64,000 nucleotides of DNA from Azospirillum canadense (GTDB taxonomy: Bacteria > Pseudomonadota > Alphaproteobacteria > Azospirillales > Azospirillaceae), in the NCBI RefSeq assembly GCF_025961225.1, contig NZ_JAOQNG010000007.1:251001-315000 (forward strand), read 5' to 3'. Each line of letters begins with the position of its first letter. Position 1 is the stretch's first letter. Both the position numbers and the translations under genes were made by a program. Of this stretch, positions 1 to 7,001 are shown one piece after another. The notes below the pieces were generated by a model, which worked only from the letters and a program-made list of their open reading frames with translations, ran no database searches and was not told the DNA's origin.

Positions 1-2198
1 ACGAGGCCGTCCGCGACATCCGGGCGACGCTGCCGCTGGGCGTCGACGTGCACCAGGCGACGAACCAGGCGGAGGTCATCGCCGAGGCCGTGGACGAGTT
101 CCTGCTGAAGTTCGTCGTCGCCATCGGCGTCGTCCTGCTCATCTCCTTCGTGGCGCTCGGCCTGTCCGCCGGCGTCATCGTCGCCCTGTCGGTGCCCCTG
201 ACGCTCGCCATCACCTTCGTGGTGATGGAGGCCGCGGGCATGCAGTTCCAGCGCATCACCCTGGGATCGCTGATCCTCGCCCTCGGCCTTCTCGTCGACG
301 ACGCCATCATCGCCATTGAGATGATGCTGGTGAAGATCGAGGAAGGGGTCGACCGCGTGACGGCGGCGACCTTCGCCTGGACATCGACCGCCATGCCGAT
401 GCTGATCGGGACGCTCGTCACGGTCGCGGGGTTTCTGCCGGTGGGGTTCGCGCGGTCGACGGCGGGCGAATACGCGGGCGGGATCTTCTGGGTCCTGCTG
501 ATCGCGCTCTCCGTGTCCTGGATCGTGGCCGTCCTGTTCACGCCCTATCTCGGCGTCACCCTGCTTCCCCGGCGCCTGGAGGAGCGGGCCGCGGCGCGCG
601 GCGCGCACGATCCCTACCACACACCCTTCTACGACCGGTTCCGCCAAGCCGTGGACCTCGTCCTGCGCTGGCGCTGGGCGGCCATCGCGCTGACGCTGCT
701 CGCCTTCGCCGCCGCCGGTGCCGCCTTCACCACGGTGCCGAAGCAGTTCTTCCCGCAATCCGAACGCCACGAGCTTCTGGTCGAGCTGCGCGGTGCGGAA
801 GGCTCCAGCTTCGCCCTTTCGCAGGCCGAGGTCACGAAGGTGGAATCGCTGCTCGCCGGGCGTCCCGAGATCGAACATTTCGCCACCTACATCGGCCAGG
901 GCGCCCCGCGCTTCTACCTCGCCCTCAATCCGGTCCTGCCCGACGAGAACTTCGCCCTGCTCGTGATCATGACGCGCGGCAACAAGGAACGCGAGGCGCT
1001 GCGCGCCGACCTGATCCGCCACTTCGCCGCGGAGGAAGGGCTGGTCCGCGGCCGCGTGCTGCGGCTCGACTTCGGGCCGCCGACGGGGCACGTGGTGCAG
1101 TTCCGGGTCGCCGGTCCCGACGTCGGCACGGTAAAGTCCATCGCGGAGAAGGTCCGTGACGTCGTGCGCGCCGACGAGAACACCCGCGACGTCGAACTGC
1201 AGTGGAGCGAGCAGGCCAAGTCCGTCCGCTTCGTGCTGGACCAGGATCGGGTCAAGCAGCTGGGCCTCTCCACCGCGGAGGTCGCGCAGATGCTGCAGGT
1301 CGTGCTGTCGGGCGCCCCGGCGACGCAGCTGCGCGAGAACAACCGCCTCACGGACGTTGTGATCCGCGCCGCGGCGGCGGAGCGGGCGGGGCTCGACCGG
1401 CTCGGCGACATCACGATCACGACGCGGTCCGGGGCTGCGGTCCCGCTTTCCCAAATTGCCCACCTGGAGGTGGCGGCCGAGGAGCCGATCCTGTGGCGGC
1501 GCAACGGCGATGTCGTGCTCTCCGTGCGCTCCGACGTGGTGGACGGGGTGCAGGGGCCGGACGTGACCAACGCGATCGTGCCCCGGCTGAAGCCGATCAT
1601 GGACGCGCTGCCGCCCGGCTACCACATCGACCTGGGCGGCGCGATCGAAGAAAGCGCCAAGGCGAACGCCGCGCTCTTCAAGGTCCTGCCGGTGATGTTC
1701 CTGATCATGCTCACGCTGATCATGCTGCAGGTCCGCAGTTTCAGCCGGCTGTTCGTGGTGTTCCTGACCTTCCCGCTGGGCTTCATCGGTGCCAGCTTCG
1801 CGCTGGCGGTGACGGGCAAGCCCTTCGGCTTCGTCGCTCTGCTCGGCATCCTCGCGCTCGGCGGGATCATCGTGCGCAACACCCTGATCCTCGTCGACCA
1901 GATCGACACGGACATGGCCCACGGGCTGACCATGCGCGAGGCAATCATCGAAACGACGGTGCGGCGCGCGCGCCCCGTGGTTCTGACGGCGCTCGCCGCC
2001 GTGCTCGCCTTCCTGCCGCTGACGCTCACGAGCTTTTGGGGCCCGATGGCGATCGTCCTGATCGGGGGGACGTTGGTCGGCACCTTCCTCACCCTCTTCT
2101 TCCTGCCTGCCCTGTACGCCGCGTGGTTCCGGGTGGAGCGCGCGCCCGGCGGCGCGTCGTCCCCGGTGATTGCCGCCCAGGCAATCGCGGCGGAGTGA
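1..2198 (+). CDS. RND efflux permease, 5'-truncated by the window edge
   Basis: Inner-membrane proton-driven RND (AcrB/HAE1-type) pump subunit. The frame is open from base 3, so the start lies outside the window; about 730 residues are present of a usual 1020-1050. The visible part begins just before TM2, includes the conserved TM4 stretch GLLVDDAI with its acidic residues (near base 290), a central periplasmic porter section, and a second TM bundle ending in LFFLPALYAAWF. It is clearly paralogous to the permease at 19373-22513: both have the QRI(T/S)LG, ALGLLVDDA and TGTLVTVAGF blocks. Adaptor and outer-membrane genes would be expected upstream of the window. A TetR regulator follows after 58 bp, which suggests local control. 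Family is certain; substrate cannot be told. Confidence 0.95.
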   Translation, partial: EAVRDIRATLPLGVDVHQATNQAEVIAEAVDEFLLKFVVAIGVVLLISFVALGLSAGVIVALSVPLTLAITFVVMEAAGMQFQRITLGSLILALGLLVDDAIIAIEMMLVKIEEGVDRVTAATFAWTSTAMPMLIGTLVTVAGFLPVGFARSTAGEYAGGIFWVLLIALSVSWIVAVLFTPYLGVTLLPRRLEERAAARGAHDPYHTPFYDRFRQAVDLVLRWRWAAIALTLLAFAAAGAAFTTVPKQFFPQSERHELLVELRGAEGSSFALSQAEVTKVESLLAGRPEIEHFATYIGQGAPRFYLALNPVLPDENFALLVIMTRGNKEREALRADLIRHFAAEEGLVRGRVLRLDFGPPTGHVVQFRVAGPDVGTVKSIAEKVRDVVRADENTRDVELQWSEQAKSVRFVLDQDRVKQLGLSTAEVAQMLQVVLSGAPATQLRENNRLTDVVIRAAAAERAGLDRLGDITITTRSGAAVPLSQIAHLEVAAEEPILWRRNGDVVLSVRSDVVDGVQGPDVTNAIVPRLKPIMDALPPGYHIDLGGAIEESAKANAALFKVLPVMFLIMLTLIMLQVRSFSRLFVVFLTFPLGFIGASFALAVTGKPFGFVALLGILALGGIIVRNTLILVDQIDTDMAHGLTMREAIIETTVRRARPVVLTALAAVLAFLPLTLTSFWGPMAIVLIGGTLVGTFLTLFFLPALYAAWFRVERAPGGASSPVIAAQAIAAE

Positions 2199-2256
2199 TC
2201 CGTCGCTTGTAAAGATGATGGACGAAATCTATTTTGCAGGAAAAGGAGGCAAGGGC

Positions 2257-2847
2257 ATGCGCAAGAACAAGGAAGAGACGGCGGAGAGCCGCCGCAGGAT
2301 CCTGAAGGAGGCGGCAAGGCTCTACCGCGAGAAGGGCTTCTCCGGCGTCGGCGTCACCGACATCATGGAAGCGGCCGGCATGACCCACGGCGGATTCTAC
2401 CGCCACTTCCCCTCCAAGGAGGCCCTGATCGCCGAAGCCATGACCGAGGCCTTCACCGACCGGGCTTCGCCGTTGGCGCCGGACCATGGGGAGGCCGGTT
2501 CGGATCTGTTGCGCAACTACATCGACCTTTACCTCTCCAAGGATCATCTTGACCACCCCGCGGCCGGTTGCCCGGTCGCGGCGGTCGGCAGCGAAGCCGC
2601 CCACATCGGCGGCGACGTGTCCCGTGTCTTCCACGACGGGGTTGCGCGCACCATCGACCGTGTGGCCGAAGCGCTCGGCGGGGCGAAGGAGGAAAGCCGC
2701 TCCGAGGCGCTACGTCTCCTCGCGACCCTGGTCGGCGCGATCGTGATCGCCCGGGCGGTGGGGAACCATTCCGACATTCAGGACGACGTCCTGAAGGCGG
2801 TCCGGGCGGACGGCGGTGTGTCCCGGCTCATCGGAGCCGAGCGCTGA
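2257..2847 (+). CDS. TetR/AcrR family transcriptional regulator
   Basis: DNA-binding one-component regulator, 196 residues. The N-terminal helix-turn-helix is complete: an ILKEAARLYREKGF helix, then VTDIMEAAGMTHGGFYRHFPSKEAL. The ligand domain carries the AGCPVAAVGSEAA segment typical of the LmrA/YxaF-type TetR subgroup. I chose the ATG at 2257 because AAGGAGGC lies 6-7 bases upstream; an in-frame alternative further 5' has no such site and would add a non-conserved extension. It sits 58 bp downstream of the RND permease on the same strand, so it probably represses that pump and itself, though no clear operator can be read in the short gap. Inducer unknown. Confidence 0.92.
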   Translation: MRKNKEETAESRRRILKEAARLYREKGFSGVGVTDIMEAAGMTHGGFYRHFPSKEALIAEAMTEAFTDRASPLAPDHGEAGSDLLRNYIDLYLSKDHLDHPAAGCPVAAVGSEAAHIGGDVSRVFHDGVARTIDRVAEALGGAKEESRSEALRLLATLVGAIVIARAVGNHSDIQDDVLKAVRADGGVSRLIGAER

Positions 2848-2863
2848 TCACACCGCCTTCTGA

Positions 2864-3904
2864 TTACAGGGCCTTCTGCGCGTTCGCTCCGATCGCTACC
2901 GGCGGACGCCGCGTCGGCCGGTCCTGCCGGCGGCTCTCCTCGGCAAGCCACGCCACGGCGTCGGCCAGGGTCTCGGCGAACGGCCTCGTCTGGAAATGCA
3001 GCTGCGCCACGGCCTTGGCCGTGTCGAACCAGCCGGACGCGATGGCCAGCCGCACGCCGGTGACCGGCGCGGTGGGCGGCTTGCCGGAGACATGGTCGCT
3101 GATCCATTCGTCGACTTGGGCGAAGCCCAGCGCCAGCCAGCCGGGGATGCCCCACCGCCGAAGGGGCCTGCGGCCGCTCAGCAGGTCGAGCCGCCGCACC
3201 AGGGCGGACAGCCGGATGTTGGTCCCGCCGATCAGGTAGCGCTCGCCGACGGCGCCGTGCGCGGCTGCGAGCGCCAAGCCGGCGGCCACGTCGCGGACGT
3301 CGACCAGATTCAGCGTGCAGTCGAGGATGAAGCGCGGGCCCCCACGCAGGAACAGGCTCAGCATGGCCATCGGGGGTGTCGGGCCGCCGCCGGGGCCAAT
3401 GACGGCCGTGGGATTGGCGATCACCACGGGCAGCCCGGCCGCCGCCGCTGCCAGCGCTGCCTGTTCGGCCCGGTATTTCGACCGGCAGTAGGATCCGGCC
3501 ATCTCCGCCAGAGCCCGGTCGGCGGATTCGGCAACTCGCCCGACCGGGCGGCGGCCAAGCAGGACGGCCTCCGTCGAGCAATGGACGATCCGCTGCAACC
3601 GATGCCCCCTGGCGCGTTCCAGGACGCATTCCGTCCCGCGCCAATTGATGCGGTCGAACGCCCCCTTGTCGGGCAGCCACAGTTGCGGCAGGCCGGCGAC
3701 ATGATACAGCACCTGGACGCCCTCCAGCGCCGCGTCCACCGCCGCCGGGTCGAGGATCGAGCCCGGCATCACCTCCACGCCCCGCGGCAAGTCGTCGGAG
3801 ACGCAGGTGTCGAGAACGCGCACGCGCTCGCCGCCGGCGACCAGATGCGCGACGAGGTGGCTCCCAATGAAGCCGCATCCTCCCGTGACGAGCGACAGCG
3901 CCAT
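2864..3904 (-). CDS. NAD-dependent epimerase/dehydratase (extended SDR, HpnA/3beta-HSD-like)
   Basis: Cytosolic NAD(P)-dependent sugar or sterol-like epimerase/dehydrogenase, 346 residues. A Rossmann GGCGFIG motif at residues 8-14, Asp32 after the second strand, and the catalytic Y139-xxx-K143 pair place it in the extended SDR group. The product resembles the hopanoid-associated epimerase HpnA and 3beta-hydroxysteroid dehydrogenases. The ATG at 3904 gives the standard SDR N-terminus and has GAGGCGGGG about 10 bases upstream; an in-frame ATG at 3931 would add nine residues. It follows the HpnM/MlaC-like gene on the same strand after 91 bp, and a bipartite palindromic element (3973-3997) lies 68 bases before its start, so it may have its own promoter. 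Substrate uncertain. Confidence 0.85.
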   Translation of the reverse strand: MALSLVTGGCGFIGSHLVAHLVAGGERVRVLDTCVSDDLPRGVEVMPGSILDPAAVDAALEGVQVLYHVAGLPQLWLPDKGAFDRINWRGTECVLERARGHRLQRIVHCSTEAVLLGRRPVGRVAESADRALAEMAGSYCRSKYRAEQAALAAAAAGLPVVIANPTAVIGPGGGPTPPMAMLSLFLRGGPRFILDCTLNLVDVRDVAAGLALAAAHGAVGERYLIGGTNIRLSALVRRLDLLSGRRPLRRWGIPGWLALGFAQVDEWISDHVSGKPPTAPVTGVRLAIASGWFDTAKAVAQLHFQTRPFAETLADAVAWLAEESRRQDRPTRRPPVAIGANAQKAL

Positions 3905-3972
3905 GGCGTTCGGCCCCCGCCTCTTTGACATGACGGGAATCCTGCGGCGGGCCGTCACCGGCCTCCAATGGC

Positions 3973-3997
3973 GCAACCGTTGCCAAGATACGGTATC
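3973..3997 (-). promoter_or_regulatory. Bipartite palindromic element (GATACCGTATC + CAACGGTTGC)
   Basis: Read in the direction of the epimerase gene, this is the perfect odd palindrome GATACCGTATC (3997-3987), four bases, then CAACGGTTGC (3982-3973). The same arrangement occurs twice more at 11510-11535 and 11650-11675 with a five-base spacer. It ends 68 bases before the epimerase start and overlaps the stop codon of the upstream gene. I infer a regulator-binding site or an alternative promoter; no known box matches it to my knowledge. Confidence 0.6.
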
Positions 3998-4661
3998 AGG
4001 CCCCGCCGAGCAGCCGGTCGGCGTTGGCGTTGAGATCGCGTGTCAGGCCCGCGAGCCCCTCACTGCGCAAAGGGGCCTGGAACTCCGACCGTTGAGCGGC
4101 GAGCTGGCTGACCGTCCCCTTGGCGAGCACGTCGAGGATTCTCCAATCCTTTCCCACCGGATGCAGCACGTAGGTCAGGCGCACCGGGGCTTTGCGCGGC
4201 CTGGACAGGGTGGTGTCCACCAGCGTCGTGCCGCGCGGCCCTGCCCGCTCCCCGTCGATGGTGAAGCCCTCGCCGTTGTAGGAGGCGAAGCGGTCCAGGT
4301 ATTGCGCGGCGCTGCGCCGGGTAAAGGCGTCAAGGGCCTGGCGCCGTTCGGCCTCGCCGGCCTGCTCGAAATAGGGGGCGGCGGCGATCTGCAAGGCGGC
4401 GTCCAGGTCGAAGACGTCCTGCATCACGGGCAGAAAGCGCCGAAGGCGAGCGCTGTTGGACTCCTGCCCGCCCCGGCGCATCAGGTCCAGCAACGCCTCG
4501 TTCAGCCGGCCCACCGGCGCCGTCGCCCCGGTGGCGGCCTCGGATAGGCTCCGGGATGGGTTCTGCGCCTGCGTGGCCGGCGCAATGGCAAGCGGCAACG
4601 CCGCGAGGACGGAGAGCAGCAAGGCAAGCACGTGGCGCATCCGCGTGGAGGAACCAGCCAT
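3996..4661 (-). CDS. hpnM: HpnM/MlaC (Ttg2D) family periplasmic lipid carrier
   Basis: Periplasmic phospholipid- or hopanoid-binding protein of the MlaC/Ttg2 fold, 222 residues. The N-terminus RMRHVLALLLSVLAALPLAI with a cleavage region near ATQAQ is a Sec signal peptide. The mature part has the family pattern: RRFLPVMQDVFDLDAAL, the YLDRFASYNGEGF block, and the late strand LHPVGKDWRILDVLAKGTVSQLAAQRSEF. Start at 4661 has ACGGAG seven bases upstream. HpnM is the MlaC homologue of hopanoid clusters, and an HpnN-type transporter lies 2 kb away, so I prefer HpnM over a generic Mla protein. The Mla operon at 27.3-31.0 kb has no MlaC of its own, so service to that system is an alternative. Confidence 0.82.
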   Translation of the reverse strand: MAGSSTRMRHVLALLLSVLAALPLAIAPATQAQNPSRSLSEAATGATAPVGRLNEALLDLMRRGGQESNSARLRRFLPVMQDVFDLDAALQIAAAPYFEQAGEAERRQALDAFTRRSAAQYLDRFASYNGEGFTIDGERAGPRGTTLVDTTLSRPRKAPVRLTYVLHPVGKDWRILDVLAKGTVSQLAAQRSEFQAPLRSEGLAGLTRDLNANADRLLGGA

Positions 4662-4794
4662 GACGATCTCCGTCGATGATCCGCCCATAGGGTGCCGCCC
4701 GGTGTAGGAGGGGGTCAACCATCCGTGTGGGATGCCGCCGGGGGCACCGGTGGGCTATGCTCTTGGGTGCCTGCAGCACGACAGGAGGCTCCCC

Positions 4795-5907
4795 ATGGGA
4801 CGCTGGCTTCCCGCGGCCGACCACCCGCTTTACGGCTGCGACGCGCTGACCCTGCTGACGGTGATGCGGCGGAACGGGCCGCCGGACGCAGCCCACGCGG
4901 CGACCCTGGCCGCGGCCGTCGCCTCCGCCCTGCTGCGCGCGCCCTTCTCCCTGGCGGAGCGGGCGTGGGTGGCGTGGAAACGGCGGGGCGGCGAACCGCT
5001 GCCGGCGCCGGTCTTCATCGTCGGCCACTGGCGCAGCGGCACCACGCACCTCTACAACCTGCTCAGCCGTGATCCGCAGTTCGGCTTCATCGCGCCCGTC
5101 GCGGTGGGCCTGCCGTGGGACATGCTCGGGCTCGGCGCGGCCCTGCGCCCGCTGCTGGAACGGGCCTTGCCGGAGCGCCGCTACATCGACAACGTGGCGG
5201 TCCGCCCGGACTCCCCGCAGGAGGACGAGATCGCGCTGGCCAACATGTCGCCGCTGTCCTTCTACCACGGGCTCTACTTCCCCCGGCACTTGGACGAGAA
5301 CCTGCGCCGGGGCCTTTATTTCGAGGGCTGCGGCCCGGACGAGATCCGGCGCTGGCGCGGCCGCTTCCTGCACTTCCTGGACAAGGTCGCCCTGTCTCAG
5401 GATGGGCGGCGCCTGCTGATCAAAAATCCGGTCTACAGCGCCCGCATCGCCATGCTGCGGGAGATGTGGCCGGACGCGCGCTTCATCCACATCCACCGGG
5501 ACCCGATGGCGGTGTACGTCTCCACCGTCGGCTTCTACCGCACGCTCCTGAACCAGCTGGCGCTTCAGCCCCACGCGGGCATCGACGTGGAGCAGGTCGT
5601 GCTCGACCACTACCCGCGAATCATGCAGGCGCTTGTGGACGACGCGGCCGACCTGCCGCCGAACCGCTTCGTCGAGCTGGCCTTCGAGGATTTCGAGCGG
5701 GCCCCGCTGGCTGAGGCCGAACGCGTCTACCGAACCATCGAACTTCCGGGGTTCGAGGCCGCGAAACCCGGGTTCGAGGCTTACCTGGCCGAGGTGCGCG
5801 GCTATTCCAAGAACCGGCACCAGCTGTCCGACGCCGGGCGGCGGCGGGTGGAGCGCCACTGGGCGCCCTTCCTCGCCCGCTGGGGACAACCGGCCGCCGC
5901 CCCGTGA
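4795..5907 (+). CDS. Sulfotransferase family protein
   Basis: PAPS-dependent sulfotransferase, 370 residues, probably cytosolic or membrane-peripheral. The 5'-phosphosulfate loop FIVGHWRSGTTHLYNLL spans residues 74-90. KNPVYSARI (210-218) and the 3'-phosphate site FIHIHRDPMAVYVST (230-244) follow, as in the Sulfotransfer_3 group that often acts on carbohydrates or lipids. AGGAGG at 4783-4788 fixes the ATG at 4795. It is divergent from the HpnM-like gene and its stop overlaps the start of the next gene (TGATG), so the two are translationally coupled. Its position between HpnM- and HpnN-like genes makes a lipid acceptor plausible, but that is inference. Confidence 0.88.
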   Translation: MGRWLPAADHPLYGCDALTLLTVMRRNGPPDAAHAATLAAAVASALLRAPFSLAERAWVAWKRRGGEPLPAPVFIVGHWRSGTTHLYNLLSRDPQFGFIAPVAVGLPWDMLGLGAALRPLLERALPERRYIDNVAVRPDSPQEDEIALANMSPLSFYHGLYFPRHLDENLRRGLYFEGCGPDEIRRWRGRFLHFLDKVALSQDGRRLLIKNPVYSARIAMLREMWPDARFIHIHRDPMAVYVSTVGFYRTLLNQLALQPHAGIDVEQVVLDHYPRIMQALVDDAADLPPNRFVELAFEDFERAPLAEAERVYRTIELPGFEAAKPGFEAYLAEVRGYSKNRHQLSDAGRRRVERHWAPFLARWGQPAAAP

Positions 5908-7001
5908 TGCGCGCGGTGCTGCCGGCCGGCCTGCTGGTGCTGGGCTGGACGATGTCCGCGCTTGCCCAATGCCGGACGGTGGAGATCACGGCCGGCGGGC
6001 ACCCGGTGGTCGGGATCGAGGATCTGGCCGTGGACGTCGCATCCCGGCGCGCGCTGCTTTCCGCCTACGACCGGTTGGCGGATCCGGACGCCGCCCGGGG
6101 TGGGCTGTTCGCCGTACCGCTCGACGCCCTGGATGCGGACCGTGCAGAGGCGGTCGAGCTGACCGCCGCCTTCCGCCCCGACGGCGGCTTCCGGCCGCAC
6201 GGCATCGACCTGCGTGCGGAGCCGGACGGCACGCGATCGGTCCTGGTGGTCAACCGCCGCCGCGACGGGACCACGACCGTCGAGCGCTTCACGCTGGACG
6301 GGATGACCCTGCACCACCGGGGAACGGTCGAGAGCCCCCTGCTCTGCCGCGCCAACGACGTGGCCTTTCTGGACGGGGAGCGCTTCCTGTTCACCGGCGA
6401 CCATGGCGGCTGCGGCCGGGTTGCAGCGGCCCTGGAGGATGCGCTGGACCTTCGCCGCGGCGTCGTTGGCCTGGTCGAGGACGGTGGCGCGCGCGTGCTG
6501 ACCGGCGGCATCGGCTTTCCCAACGGCTTGCTGCCGGACATCGAGGCCGACCGCCTGTACGTCGCGGCGACGCGGGAGCGGGCGGTGCTGATCTACCGTC
6601 TGTCGGCTCTGCTCGGCGGCGACGACACGGCCCCCATCGCCCGCATCCCCGTGCCGGGCGGCCCCGACAACCTCAGCCGGGGGGTGGTTGGTGACCCGAT
6701 GGAAGGCCGGGTGCTGGCGGCGGTGCATCCGTCGCTGTCGGCGCTGGCGCTGCACCGTCACAGCCTGCCGGGCGGAGCCACCGCGCCGGCCCGCATCGTC
6801 GCGCTCGGCCCGGAGGGGGTGGACACGTTGTTCGACGACAACGGACACCTCTTCTCGGCCGCGACTGTGGCGGCGGCCTGGGATGGCCAGCTCATTGCCG
6901 GATCGGTGATGTCCGCGCGCCTTCTGCTGTGCGGCGCCGCGACCAGCGATGCCAGCCGATCATCAGGCTGGGCAGCACGATCAGCGCCGACACCACCGTG
7001 A
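5907..7001 (+). CDS. Exported SMP-30/arylesterase-like beta-propeller protein
   Basis: Secreted six-bladed beta-propeller hydrolase-like protein, 364 residues. A short signal peptide (PAGLLVLGWTMSALAQC) is followed by repeats of propeller type. LCRANDVAFLDG and GIGFPNGLLPDIEADRLYVA contain the Asn/Asp positions that bind the metal in SMP-30, paraoxonase and strictosidine-synthase-like enzymes. The ATG at 5907 overlaps the sulfotransferase stop; a GTG at 5904 is possible. The last 110 bases overlap the convergent HpnN-type gene. Hydrolysis of an ester or lactone is the family expectation; the substrate is unknown. Confidence 0.75.
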   Translation: MRAVLPAGLLVLGWTMSALAQCRTVEITAGGHPVVGIEDLAVDVASRRALLSAYDRLADPDAARGGLFAVPLDALDADRAEAVELTAAFRPDGGFRPHGIDLRAEPDGTRSVLVVNRRRDGTTTVERFTLDGMTLHHRGTVESPLLCRANDVAFLDGERFLFTGDHGGCGRVAAALEDALDLRRGVVGLVEDGGARVLTGGIGFPNGLLPDIEADRLYVAATRERAVLIYRLSALLGGDDTAPIARIPVPGGPDNLSRGVVGDPMEGRVLAAVHPSLSALALHRHSLPGGATAPARIVALGPEGVDTLFDDNGHLFSAATVAAAWDGQLIAGSVMSARLLLCGAATSDASRSSGWAARSAPTPP

